From NCBI RefSeq assembly GCF_026914305.1, contig NZ_CP113866.1, positions 1,739,501 to 1,803,500 on the forward strand: 64,000 bases of DNA. Reading direction: 5' to 3'. The DNA comes from Caldicellulosiruptor acetigenus (GTDB taxonomy: Bacteria; Bacillota; Thermoanaerobacteria; Caldicellulosiruptorales; Caldicellulosiruptoraceae). Below, one piece after another: positions 28,193 through 36,323 of this stretch; the first letter of the stretch is position 1; the number at the start of each line of letters is the position of its first letter. The notes below the pieces were generated by a model. It was not told where the DNA came from and made no database searches. It saw only the letters and a list, made by a program, of their open reading frames with translations. The translations under genes were made by a program, and so were the position numbers.

Positions 28193-28230
28193 TAAAAAAG
28201 AGTTAGGCAAGATAAGCCTAACTCTTTTAT
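28193..28230 (-). terminator. Strong terminator-like hairpin between khpA and rimM
   Basis: AAAAGAGTTAGGC pairs with GCCTAACTCTTTT around a 7-nt loop, followed by further T residues on the minus strand and then the rimM ribosome binding site. No promoter fits between the hairpin and rimM, so downstream genes need read-through or a promoter farther up. Confidence 0.8.
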
Positions 28231-28460
28231 TGTAAAATCTCAACTATAACTCTCTTGTTGTCTTTGTTTGCTGCAGCTCTGACAACTGTTCTTATAGCTC
28301 TTGCTATTCTTCCCTGCTTGCCAATGACCTTTCCCATATCTTCAGGAGCAACTTTAAGCTCAATAATTACTGACTGCTCACCGTGGATTTCGCTAACCTT
28401 TACCTGGTCTGGATTGTCAACTAAAGATTTTGCTATGACCTCAACTAAATCTTTTAGCAT
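28227..28460 (-). CDS. khpA: KH domain RNA-binding protein KhpA
   Basis: A 77-aa single KH-domain protein (YlqC family) that binds RNA, usually as heterodimer with KhpB. The GxxG loop lies in GKVIGKQGRIARAIRT. It sits between rpsP and rimM as in Bacillus. It ends at the hairpin described at 28193-28230. Confidence 0.93.
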   Translation of the reverse strand: MLKDLVEVIAKSLVDNPDQVKVSEIHGEQSVIIELKVAPEDMGKVIGKQGRIARAIRTVVRAAANKDNKRVIVEILQ

Positions 28461-28489
28461 GACAAACTCCCCCTCCTTCTACGTATGTT

Positions 28490-28735
28490 TTATTCAATGA
28501 CGCCAGCTTTTTTAAGCAGAATTTTTACAGTATCTGTTGGCTGAGCACCGTATGATAGCCATTTTTTTGCTTTTTCAACATCAACCTTGATGTCAGCAGG
28601 ATTCTTCAAAGGATTGTAATAGCCAATCTCGTCAATTGTCTTTCCATCTCTCGGTGTTCTTGAATCTGCTACAACAATTCTATAAAAAGGATTGTTTTTT
28701 GCACCCATTCTTTTGAGTCTTATTCTTACTGCCAC
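28490..28735 (-). CDS. rpsP: 30S ribosomal protein S16
   Basis: Small-subunit assembly protein, 81 aa, with the standard start [24 protein letters not shown] and the GYYNPLK segment. Short spacing to ffh upstream and khpA downstream. Confidence 0.97.
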   Translation of the reverse strand: MAVRIRLKRMGAKNNPFYRIVVADSRTPRDGKTIDEIGYYNPLKNPADIKVDVEKAKKWLSYGAQPTDTVKILLKKAGVIE

Positions 28736-28770
28736 TCATAATCACCTCCTCTTTTAAATGTTTTGATGTA

Positions 28771-30102
28771 TTACATGAAAGGAAATTTAAATTTTCCTTT
28801 CTTAGCAAAGTTAGGATTTGAAAATTGTTTCATCATCTTTTTCATATCTTCAAACTGTTTCAAAAGCCTGTTTACATCCTGCACAGTGGTGCCTGACCCC
28901 ATAGCAATTCTTCTTTTTCTGCTGGAATTAATAATGCTTGGGTCTTGGCGCTCTTCTTTTGTCATGGAATTTATGATTGCTTCTATCTTTTTAAGTTCCT
29001 TCTCACCAGCATCAAAATCTACATCGCCTTTTAACTTGACACCAGGTATCATGGAAATAATCTGAGATAAAGGTCCCATCTTCTTTATCTGCTTTAGCTG
29101 GTCTAAAAAGTCTTCAAGGGTAAACTGCATGCTTCTGAGCTTTTTTTCAAGCTCCTCAGCCTTTTTCTGGTCAATTGCCTCCTGAGCCTTTTCTATTAAT
29201 GTCAAAATATCTCCCATTCCAAGTATTCGGGAAGCCATCCTGTCAGGATGAAAAGCCTCTAAATCTTCCATCTTCTCGCCAACACCGGCAAACTTTATAG
29301 GCTTGCCAGTTATTGCCTTGACAGAGAGTGCGGCTCCGCCTCGTGTATCACCGTCAAGCTTTGTCATAATAATTCCATCTATGCCAAGCTGCTCATTGAA
29401 AGCTGTAGCAACATTCACAGCATCCTGTCCTGTCATAGCATCTAATACAAGCAAAATTTCTGTTGGCTTTATTGCATTTTTGATACTAACCAGCTCGTCC
29501 ATAAGTTCTTGATTTATGTGAAGTCTTCCTGCAGTGTCAACAATGGCAACATCGCATCTATTAGCCTTTGCAAACTCAATGCCTTCCTTTGCTATCTTAA
29601 CAGCATCTTTGCTGTTGTAATCTGCAAAACATTTCACTCCTACTTTTTGTGCAACAACTTCTAATTGTTTTATTGCAGCAGGTCTATATATATCACAGGC
29701 AACAAGCAAAGGGTTTTTGCCCTGCTTTTTTAAAAGCCCGGCAAGCTTTCCAGCTGTTGTAGTCTTACCAGAACCTTGAAGACCAACCATCATATAGATG
29801 GAAAACCCGCTTGGTGAAAATGTAAGTTTTGTGTCACTTCCACCCAGAAGATTTACCATCTCATCGTACACAATTTTTATTACCTGCTGAGCAGGAGTGA
29901 GGCTTTCTAAAACCTCTTCTCCCACAGCCTTTTGTGTCACAGTGTTGATAAAATCTTTTACCACTTTGTAGTTTACATCAGCCTCTAAAAGGGCAAGTTT
30001 TACTTCTTTCATAGCATCTTTAATATCTTTCTCTGTTAGCTTGCCCTTACCTTTAAGTCTTTTGAAAACATCTTGCAGTTTTTCAGAAAGACTACTAAAC
30101 AT
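28771..30102 (-). CDS. ffh: Signal recognition particle protein Ffh
   Basis: SRP GTPase that delivers nascent membrane proteins. The 443-aa product has the N domain, a G domain with GLQGSGKTTTAGKLA, DTAGR and TKLDGDTRGG, and a Met-rich M domain with the GSGTTVQDVNRLLKQF helix and FEDMKKMMKQF near its end. Its start overlaps the ylxM stop. Confidence 0.97.
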   Translation of the reverse strand: MFSSLSEKLQDVFKRLKGKGKLTEKDIKDAMKEVKLALLEADVNYKVVKDFINTVTQKAVGEEVLESLTPAQQVIKIVYDEMVNLLGGSDTKLTFSPSGFSIYMMVGLQGSGKTTTAGKLAGLLKKQGKNPLLVACDIYRPAAIKQLEVVAQKVGVKCFADYNSKDAVKIAKEGIEFAKANRCDVAIVDTAGRLHINQELMDELVSIKNAIKPTEILLVLDAMTGQDAVNVATAFNEQLGIDGIIMTKLDGDTRGGAALSVKAITGKPIKFAGVGEKMEDLEAFHPDRMASRILGMGDILTLIEKAQEAIDQKKAEELEKKLRSMQFTLEDFLDQLKQIKKMGPLSQIISMIPGVKLKGDVDFDAGEKELKKIEAIINSMTKEERQDPSIINSSRKRRIAMGSGTTVQDVNRLLKQFEDMKKMMKQFSNPNFAKKGKFKFPFM

Positions 30103-30445
30103 TTTCTTGCCACTCCTGAATACTATTTATTATGCTCATTATTTCTTCATCTTTATATCTCTCGTATATTCTCCTAAGTTTCTGTAGGACCTCTTCAATT
30201 ATGCTCCTGTTTTTATAATACTTGTCTGCTAATTTCAGCTTTGCCTCATACCTTTTCAAGGCTATTTCTGCTTTTCTAAATGCATCAAAAACACCCTGCC
30301 GTGATATGCCAAGTTCTTTTGATATTTCTCCCAAGGTTAAATCTTCATTTACATACAGCTCTATAATCTTTTTTTGTCTTTCGGTCAAAAAGTCTTTATA
30401 AAAGTCATAAAGAAGACTCAAATATACCTTATTTTCTTGCTGCAT
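30095..30445 (-). CDS. YlxM-type DNA-binding protein / SRP-associated regulator
   Basis: A 116-aa helix-turn-helix protein (DLTLGEISKELGISRQGVFDAFRKAE) of the UPF0122/YlxM family, nearly always next to ffh. YlxM has been linked to modulation of SRP GTPase activity. The ATG at 30443-30445 (MQQEN) is preferred since GTGAG precedes it by about 12 bases; an ATG four codons earlier abuts that site. smc and ftsY, often upstream, are missing here. Confidence 0.88.
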   Translation of the reverse strand: MQQENKVYLSLLYDFYKDFLTERQKKIIELYVNEDLTLGEISKELGISRQGVFDAFRKAEIALKRYEAKLKLADKYYKNRSIIEEVLQKLRRIYERYKDEEIMSIINSIQEWQENV

Positions 30446-30491
30446 TTTATATTTCATCTCACTGTAAAGCTTAAAAACTTGACACTATTAT

Positions 30492-30520
30492 ATGATAATA
30501 AATCCAAGCTCTTTTGTCAA
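30492..30520 (-). promoter_or_regulatory. SigA-type promoter for ylxM-ffh-rpsP-khpA
   Basis: TTGACA (30515-30520) and TATCAT (30492-30497) are spaced by 17 bases on the minus strand. Another TATAAT-like string lies further downstream but is too far from this -35. Confidence 0.6.
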
Positions 30521-30542
30521 AATTTTTTTGTGATTGACAACG

Positions 30543-30601
30543 AAAAAAGCACCTTCGCTATTTTTGCCTAGGAATACAAAAGCAAAGGTGCTACACTTTT
30601 T
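30543..30601 (-). terminator. Terminator after the ABC transporter operon
   Basis: AGCACCTTTGC pairs with GCGAAGGTGCT (one mismatch) around a loop of about 23 bases, followed by TTTTTT on the minus strand. It ends the 30.6-33.6 kb operon. Confidence 0.75.
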
Positions 30602-30620
30602 CAGGCAACTCAAGGCAAAC

Positions 30621-31475
30621 TTATATGGAATTTAAATCCGTTATCTGCAAATAACCACTTTTAATTTCCTGCATACCTTCTTTCCCTCTTAAATAGCCAA
30701 TTATAATTTGATTTAATCGGGGATATTCTCCCATTTCTTTTTCAGTTCTTACTAAAACCTCACCGTCAAGCAAACCGATAACTTCTGCATCCTTCAAGTT
30801 TGCCATTGAAGAGACTATTCTATGTTTTTGCTTAGCATCATCAATTGAATCGCAGTATAAAATTCTGCCATTTTTGATTATTGCAATATTTGTTGCATAC
30901 TCCTCAAGTTCAAAAATCTCATGTGAAGATACTACAACTGCTATATTCTTCTCTTGAACATATTGTTTTATAAGTTGAATTAGCTCAAATCTCACCGTTG
31001 GGTCAAGGTTTTGAGTGGGTTCATCTAATAGCACCAGATCTGCATTTGTTGCCAATGCTAAGATAACAAGAATAAGTGTTCTTTGACCCATTGAAAATTT
31101 AGAAAGTTCTTGATTAAAGCTAAACCCATAATGCGAAAGAAAATTTTTGAAAAAAACCTCATCCCAATTTGGATATAAGGCTTGATACATTTTATGGTAA
31201 TCACCCAATGTGAATTTCGAAAAAACTTTTCTGTGCTCAGAAACAAATGCTATGTTTTTCTTTAAAGAAGGTTCAAAAGGCTTGCCAAAAATCAAAATTT
31301 CTCCGGTATCTTTGGAAGTTGCATTTATTATACATTTTAGAGTTGTTGTTTTACCAGCTCCATTAGGACCAACAAGAGCTAATATCTCACCTTTTTGAAC
31401 TGAAAAACTTACATCAGATAAAATCTGTTTGCCACCTATTCTTTTGCTCAAATTCTTGACTTCTACTGCCACCAT
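30621..31475 (-). CDS. ABC transporter ATP-binding protein (YtrB-like)
   Basis: ATPase of an ABC-2 type exporter. The 284-aa product has Walker A GPNGAGKTT, the signature FSMGQ in place of the usual LSGGQ, and Walker B LVLLDEPTQNLDP. A C-terminal extension of about 70 residues follows, as in bacitracin/YtrB-type ATPases. The ATG at 31473-31475 lies just after the permease stop with GGTGAG upstream. Substrate unknown. Confidence 0.9.
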   Translation of the reverse strand: MVAVEVKNLSKRIGGKQILSDVSFSVQKGEILALVGPNGAGKTTTLKCIINATSKDTGEILIFGKPFEPSLKKNIAFVSEHRKVFSKFTLGDYHKMYQALYPNWDEVFFKNFLSHYGFSFNQELSKFSMGQRTLILVILALATNADLVLLDEPTQNLDPTVRFELIQLIKQYVQEKNIAVVVSSHEIFELEEYATNIAIIKNGRILYCDSIDDAKQKHRIVSSMANLKDAEVIGLLDGEVLVRTEKEMGEYPRLNQIIIGYLRGKEGMQEIKSGYLQITDLNSI

Positions 31476-31476
31476 C

Positions 31477-32106
31477 TCAGTTCTCACCACCTTTTTTAAT
31501 ATATGCAAAGTATGCCAGAAAGCAAATCAGAGCAGCATACAAAAAGGCTAAAATCATGTTCCCCTGCTTTGTAAAGCTTATTAAACTGTACGGATTAAAA
31601 TCAGCTGAATTCAAATTAATTGAGCCTAAATCTCCCAGCAAAGCATCTGCAATTGTTATTACAACACTCCAAATAAAACCATCATGTCCCAATGTCGTGA
31701 ATAACATACTTATCCCGTAAATTGCTAAAAGTGCGATGATTGTTTTTAAAATAGCCAATAACCCTTCTAAAATGGTCAGGTTATAGTATATTTTATCAAC
31801 TGCCGATGTTATTGAAATTACAAAAACTAAAAATATTAGATTATACAGGAAAAGCTCTTTCTTTGAGAATGGCAAAAAATACAAAAGCTCAACATTCTTA
31901 TTCTTAATATCGTTTACAAGCATCGCAGAACATAGAAGTATTATGCCAATAACTCTTATGGTAAAACTCGGTATAAGTAATATTAGCGTGAAAAATAGTA
32001 TTTGACCTGTTTTTTCCTTTAGCTCTTTTTCAATGTAAATATCCATTTTTGTTAGATTTTCTTCAATATTAAAATTTAAAATTCTTGAAAATTCAAACCC
32101 CTTCAT
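31477..32106 (-). CDS. ABC-2 type permease subunit
   Basis: A 209-aa membrane protein with about six hydrophobic segments, partner of the ATPase downstream. No sequence feature tells the substrate. The ATG at 32104-32106 has GAGGAGGTG upstream and overlaps the regulator gene by 14 bases. In B. subtilis, comparable ytrA-type operons respond to cell wall antibiotics. Confidence 0.8.
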   Translation of the reverse strand: MKGFEFSRILNFNIEENLTKMDIYIEKELKEKTGQILFFTLILLIPSFTIRVIGIILLCSAMLVNDIKNKNVELLYFLPFSKKELFLYNLIFLVFVISITSAVDKIYYNLTILEGLLAILKTIIALLAIYGISMLFTTLGHDGFIWSVVITIADALLGDLGSINLNSADFNPYSLISFTKQGNMILAFLYAALICFLAYFAYIKKGGEN

Positions 32107-32464
32107 TTTTCCACACCTCCTCAAATATAATCATTGCTGTGTAAAAATCCATTTGATGACTTTTAAGTTCCCTAACACACTCTTTTATTATCTCAATTAT
32201 CTTTTTGTCAACATCAATATCCTTCCTCACAAAATACCCAATCCCCTGTTCTGCTTCAATAAAACCTTCTGTTTTTAGTTTTTCCAATGCTTTTAAGACT
32301 GTGTTTATATTCACATCAAAAATTGCCTGAAGTTCTCTCACAGTTGGAAGCTGTGAACCCTGCTGAAGATTTCCAAGTATTATCTCTGACTTTATCATGT
32401 TGACAATCTGCACGTATGCAGGAACACCGCTGTGTTTATCAACTTTTCTTAGCATTTTTATCAT
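32093..32464 (-). CDS. GntR family regulator, YtrA subfamily
   Basis: A 123-aa repressor-type protein: N-terminal winged helix (GVPAYVQIVNMIKSEIILGNLQQGSQLPTVREL, then VNINTVLKALEKL) and a short C-terminal dimerisation helix pair, the YtrA layout. The start may be ATG 32462-32464 or a later ATG at 32453-32455. It probably binds the 28-bp palindrome at 33604-33631 and so controls its own operon. Confidence 0.88.
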   Translation of the reverse strand: MIKMLRKVDKHSGVPAYVQIVNMIKSEIILGNLQQGSQLPTVRELQAIFDVNINTVLKALEKLKTEGFIEAEQGIGYFVRKDIDVDKKIIEIIKECVRELKSHQMDFYTAMIIFEEVWKNEGV

Positions 32465-33579
32465 CACTCTCTTATAAGTTTTACATACCCTGAAGTTTTA
32501 GTTGTAACAGGTGCATTGTAAGGGTTATTGATTTTTACAATACCACCTGTTGCTTCAATGTTCAAAACGCCTTTTTCATTTTCGCTATTTAGTATATCTA
32601 TTGACCCACTCAAACCTGATGCATTAATATCAAAATCCTCAAACCTTGCTTTTGCCTTGATATTCAAACCTGTTGAGTCAATTTCAATTTTGTCAAACAT
32701 CAATTGTGAATTAATATTTGTGCCTGAAGAGTCAATCTTTAAAGTCTTTCCTTTTAAATCAGCTCTCAGCTCAAGCCCTGCACACTCTATAGAAATATCA
32801 TTTGTTGCTTCAATCTGCCCTTGAATAAAGCTCCCAGTTGAATTTATTGCTAGATTTTTGAACTTCCCATTACCTCTTATTTTTAAACCTCTACAAGAAA
32901 CTTTTACATCTCTCAAAGATTTTGTGCCAAGTTTTATTTCATATGTTGTATTAGATTCTGTATTTTTGTCAAAGACTTTTAAAGTTTTTCCTGAAACTTT
33001 TGTTTTGAGCACCGAAGGAAAATAGATGGTATCTTCATCATCAATGAGTTCTAAATCTATTCCGCCTGAACAGGTAATTACAATTTCATCAAAATTCTCA
33101 ATTGACATATCCTGGTCTGCAGAATAAGTAATTGAACGATAAACCTCAATAAAATCGCTGCTGGTAATCACATCAGAAATTATTTGTGAAATACTTTTTG
33201 ATAACCCAGAAAACTTAAAGTCTTGCTTATCAGAAGAGTAGTAGTGAAGTTGAGATATAATTGAACCAATAATAACCAATGTGACTAAGGCCACAGCAAT
33301 AACCATTCCAAAAGAGGTTTTCTTTATTGGAAAAATGCTAAGTAAAAACAAAATGCAACTCAATACAAATAAAATCTTTAATGCAGTCCACGGAAAAATC
33401 CATGCAAATAGGATTGACAACAGTGATAAAACAAGCCTCACTGTTTGGCTGGTGTGAAATTTTTTAATCTGAAATATGTTAGAACTATCTTTGGATATAA
33501 GATAAAAAAGCCCAAGTCCAATGAAAAAGAGGACCATCAGCAAACCAATAAGTCCTAATACATTCTGATTGAAATGCAT
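32464..33579 (-). CDS. Membrane protein with DUF4097-like beta-helix domain
   Basis: A 371-aa protein that opens the GntR-regulated operon. Residues 1-110 contain four hydrophobic segments. The remainder is a repetitive beta domain with recurring IDS(S/T)G- and LK(I/V)-type strands (for example KTLKIDSSGTNINSQL, DKIEIDSTGLNIKAKA), like DUF4097 adhesin-like or bactofilin-like helices. The soluble part likely lies outside. It may sense envelope state for the ABC exporter; that is an inference. Confidence 0.75.
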   Translation of the reverse strand: MHFNQNVLGLIGLLMVLFFIGLGLFYLISKDSSNIFQIKKFHTSQTVRLVLSLLSILFAWIFPWTALKILFVLSCILFLLSIFPIKKTSFGMVIAVALVTLVIIGSIISQLHYYSSDKQDFKFSGLSKSISQIISDVITSSDFIEVYRSITYSADQDMSIENFDEIVITCSGGIDLELIDDEDTIYFPSVLKTKVSGKTLKVFDKNTESNTTYEIKLGTKSLRDVKVSCRGLKIRGNGKFKNLAINSTGSFIQGQIEATNDISIECAGLELRADLKGKTLKIDSSGTNINSQLMFDKIEIDSTGLNIKAKARFEDFDINASGLSGSIDILNSENEKGVLNIEATGGIVKINNPYNAPVTTKTSGYVKLIRE

Positions 33580-33603
33580 TATCTACCCTCCTGTTTGATT
33601 TTT

Positions 33604-33631
33604 ATAGTGTTATATAATTATATAACACTAT
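33604..33631. promoter_or_regulatory. 28-bp perfect palindrome, likely operator of the GntR regulator
   Basis: ATAGTGTTATATAA is followed directly by its exact reverse complement. The AGTGT...ACACT arms resemble YtrA-type operators. It covers the -10 region of the operon promoter and lies 25 bases before the first gene, so binding would block transcription. Confidence 0.8.
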
Positions 33632-33647
33632 GATTTGAATTTGTCAA
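33617..33647 (-). promoter_or_regulatory. SigA-type promoter of the GntR/ABC operon
   Basis: A consensus TTGACA at 33642-33647 is followed by TATATA at 17 bases or TATAAT at 19 bases (33617-33622); both fall inside the palindrome. Confidence 0.7.
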
Positions 33648-33722
33648 GTACATTTTTCGATAATTTTTAAATAATTATTACCAGCACTTTTGATATGGAT
33701 AAATGGAACATGAAACTAATAT

Positions 33723-33750
33723 TTGCAAAGAAATATAATTATGATATAAT
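33723..33750 (+). promoter_or_regulatory. Promoter for the 33837 gene
   Basis: TTGCAA (33723-33728) and TATAAT (33745-33750) are spaced by 16 bases, about 87 bases before the plus-strand start. Confidence 0.55.
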
Positions 33751-33836
33751 GCACTATATAAAATGAAATTTTAGTTTTCAAAAAAGACTTTTTAGTATTT
33801 ATTATATTACGTCAAAAGAGAGGGAAAAGCTTAAAG

Positions 33837-34421
33837 ATGAATTATAGAAGTGTTATGGAAAATAAAAGTTTTAAGCTTGGAATATTAACTCTTCTAATTC
33901 TTGTCATAAGCAATTTATTGGCATTTGCTAAGCTTTATAATTATAACAGAACATTGAAAGAAATTAAAGAAGATTTATCTCAAACTTTCTTATCTGAAAT
34001 TAATCGTAGCATAACTATAACCGACCAATTTATAAGAGAAGCCAAAGAAACTTCAGAATTCAAATTGACTACAATTGGATATTTGAGTGTTCTTCAGAAG
34101 AGCATTGGAAGAATGCATTCTATGTTGCAAATTTTAGACAAATGTTTTGAGAGCAGAAGTGGTAGAGATTTTTCTTTTTTCTATGTTGCATTTTTACTTT
34201 CAGGTTATGAAGATAAGATTTACCAGCTTCAAGCATTGCTATTAGATGAAGAGAAAAAGATAAATCGAGTAAATGAAGTTGTTAACCAATTACTGGTGTT
34301 AAAAGATGATTTAAAATTAATAAGAAGTTTTGATATTTCAAAAATTAGCAATAGAAAAGAAGCTAAAATTAAATGGGAACAAATTGAAAAGAAATTGAAG
34401 TTTTATAAATTGCAGAAATAA
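33837..34421 (+). CDS. Hypothetical membrane-anchored helical protein
   Basis: A 194-aa protein not recognised as any family. It has one N-terminal membrane segment (about 12-30, LGILTLLILVISNLLAFA) and a soluble part predicted mostly helical with charged, coiled-coil-like stretches, likely outside the cell. Ribosome binding site GAGAGGG precedes the ATG. It is divergent from the GntR/ABC operon and followed by nearly 400 bases without a convincing gene. Confidence 0.6.
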   Translation: MNYRSVMENKSFKLGILTLLILVISNLLAFAKLYNYNRTLKEIKEDLSQTFLSEINRSITITDQFIREAKETSEFKLTTIGYLSVLQKSIGRMHSMLQILDKCFESRSGRDFSFFYVAFLLSGYEDKIYQLQALLLDEEKKINRVNEVVNQLLVLKDDLKLIRSFDISKISNRKEAKIKWEQIEKKLKFYKLQK

Positions 34422-34726
34422 AAATGTTTATAAATATTTCTGATTTTTGCATTACCGATTTTTATGCTTCCTTGATATATAAACTAAATCTTTTTATTTA
34501 TCCATTCTCTGAAACTTAATTTTATGGTGATATTCTATATCCAAGCATTTCATCCCCTGTCAACATTCATTTTTTCATTTCTTCTCTCTCTTCATTTTTT
34601 AAATCTAGCTCCTTCATGCTTTAATTTGCTCTTTATTTCTCTAAATTTCTATGCACTTTATGAAATTGAAAATAAAAAATATTTATTTTCTTTCTCAAAA
34701 AATCAACTCTCTCAACAGCATTTTTG
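34422..34726. other. AT-rich intergenic stretch without a convincing gene
   Basis: Between the orphan protein and gltX. A 76-codon plus-strand reading frame here lacks a ribosome binding site and has a low-complexity Phe/Leu/Ser composition, so I do not call it. On the minus strand TTGACA occurs near 34557-34562, behind AT-rich DNA weakly like the cassettes at 53.2 and 55.9 kb, but no gene follows it. Confidence 0.5.
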
Positions 34727-34735
34727 TGTTATAAT
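34727..34735 (+). promoter_or_regulatory. Extended -10 promoter for gltX
   Basis: TGTTATAAT is an extended -10 box (TG-N-TATAAT). No good -35 is seen. It gives a leader of about 70 bases with no T-box features. Confidence 0.6.
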
Positions 34736-34814
34736 ACAATCTGTTATAAACTAATAAAATAAACAACTTTTAATGCCAAACCAAAATGCAACTTAGCATG
34801 AAAGGAGTAAAAAG

Positions 34815-36257
34815 ATGGTAAGAGTCAGATTTGCACCAAGTCCGACCGGTCAGCTTCACATAGGTGGTGCAAGGACAGCACTTTTTAACTATCTATTTGC
34901 TAAAAAACACAATGGAAAATTTATTTTGCGTATAGAAGACACCGACCTTGAAAGGTCAAGAGAAGAGTGGGCAGAAGGTATTATGAGAAGTCTTAGATGG
35001 CTTGGAATTGAATGGGATGAAGGACCTGACGTTGGTGGTGAATTTGGACCGTATTTTCAATCTCAGAGAAAGGAAATCTATCTTGAGTACATCCAAAAGC
35101 TTTTAGTAGAAGGAAAGGCTTATTACTGTTTTTGTACACAGGAAGAGATAGAAAGAGAAAGGGAAATGGCAAGGCAGCAAAAGATACCGTACAAGTACAG
35201 CAAAAAGTGCAGAAACATCAGTTTAGAAGAAGCAAAAAAGAGAATCAAAAACGGTGAAAAGGCAGTTGTTAGAATAAAAGCACCGGTGGAAGGAACAACA
35301 GTTGTGCATGATATCATACGCGGAGATGTCGAATTTTCAAATGACCAGTTAGATGACTTTATAATCTTAAAATCTGATGGAAATCCAACATACAACTTTG
35401 TGTGCGTAATTGACGATTATCTTATGAAAATATCACACGTTATAAGGGCTGAAGAGCATCTTTCGAACACCCCAAAACAGCTAATCATATATGAAGCTTT
35501 AAATATTCAGCCGCCGCAGTTTGCACATGTTCCCATGATTCTGGCACCCGACAGAAGCAAGCTCAGCAAAAGACATGGTGCAACCTCAGTTGAAGAGTTT
35601 TTTGAAAATGGATACTTAAAAGAAGCAATTGTCAATTACCTTTTGCTCCTTGGCTGGTCACCTGGCGAAGATAGAACTATCATAAGTCTTGATGAAGCAA
35701 TACAGAAATTTGAGCTTGAAAAGGTTTCAAAAAATGCAGCTATTTATGACATAAATAAGCTTACTTGGATAAACGGGTATTACCTCAAAGAAATAGACCT
35801 TGATGATTTGTATGAGAGGATGAAATATTTTTATTCCAAAAATGGAATTGATATATCAAGCTTTGACAAAGAGTATGTAAAGTCTGTTTTAAAGCTTGTG
35901 CGCGAAAAGGTCAAAACACTTGTTGAAGTAGTTAGCGCAAGCATTTACTTTTTTGACTCTAATTATGAATATGAACAAAAGGGTGTGGAAAAATACTTCA
36001 CTCCTGATAACCTTAATAACCTTCAACTTCTTCTTGATGATTTGAAAAATATACAGCCTTTTTCAGCAGAAGAAATTGAAAAGCTTGTGAGAAGAAAGGC
36101 TGAAGAGCTGAACACAAAAGCTGCAAATATAATTCATACTATCCGAATGTGCATAAGCGGAAGGACTGTAACACCCGGTCTTTTTGAAATGATGGAAGTA
36201 CTTGGAAAAGAAGAGACCATCCGCAGGATAGAAAAAACTTTGAAGATATTTGCATAA
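34815..36257 (+). CDS. gltX: Glutamyl-tRNA synthetase
   Basis: Class I aminoacyl-tRNA synthetase, 480 aa. It has the HIGH-type motif (PSPTGQLHIGGART), the KLSKRHG form of KMSKS (about 245-251), and the C-terminal anticodon-binding helical domain. The length is standard. AAAGGAG precedes the ATG. In Firmicutes without GlnRS such enzymes are usually non-discriminating; that cannot be read here. Confidence 0.96.
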   Translation: MVRVRFAPSPTGQLHIGGARTALFNYLFAKKHNGKFILRIEDTDLERSREEWAEGIMRSLRWLGIEWDEGPDVGGEFGPYFQSQRKEIYLEYIQKLLVEGKAYYCFCTQEEIEREREMARQQKIPYKYSKKCRNISLEEAKKRIKNGEKAVVRIKAPVEGTTVVHDIIRGDVEFSNDQLDDFIILKSDGNPTYNFVCVIDDYLMKISHVIRAEEHLSNTPKQLIIYEALNIQPPQFAHVPMILAPDRSKLSKRHGATSVEEFFENGYLKEAIVNYLLLLGWSPGEDRTIISLDEAIQKFELEKVSKNAAIYDINKLTWINGYYLKEIDLDDLYERMKYFYSKNGIDISSFDKEYVKSVLKLVREKVKTLVEVVSASIYFFDSNYEYEQKGVEKYFTPDNLNNLQLLLDDLKNIQPFSAEEIEKLVRRKAEELNTKAANIIHTIRMCISGRTVTPGLFEMMEVLGKEETIRRIEKTLKIFA

Positions 36258-36262
36258 AAACC

Positions 36263-36310
36263 AAAAAGGGTTGGAAAGAAAGATAAAGTCCTCTTCCAAC
36301 CCTTTTTATT
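36263..36310. terminator. Bidirectional terminator between gltX and galE
   Basis: AAAAAGGGTTGGAA (36263-36276) pairs perfectly with TTCCAACCCTTTTT (36294-36307). T runs follow in both directions, and the hairpin lies between converging genes. Confidence 0.85.
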
Positions 36311-36323
36311 TTCCAGTTTCTCT

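Noticed and set aside
34524-34754. 76-codon plus-strand frame before gltX
   Set aside because: No ribosome binding site, Phe/Leu/Ser-rich low-complexity product, and its end overlaps the gltX promoter.
34736-34814. T-box leader for gltX
   Set aside because: Leader of only about 70 bases with no specifier stem or the conserved T-box antiterminator sequence.
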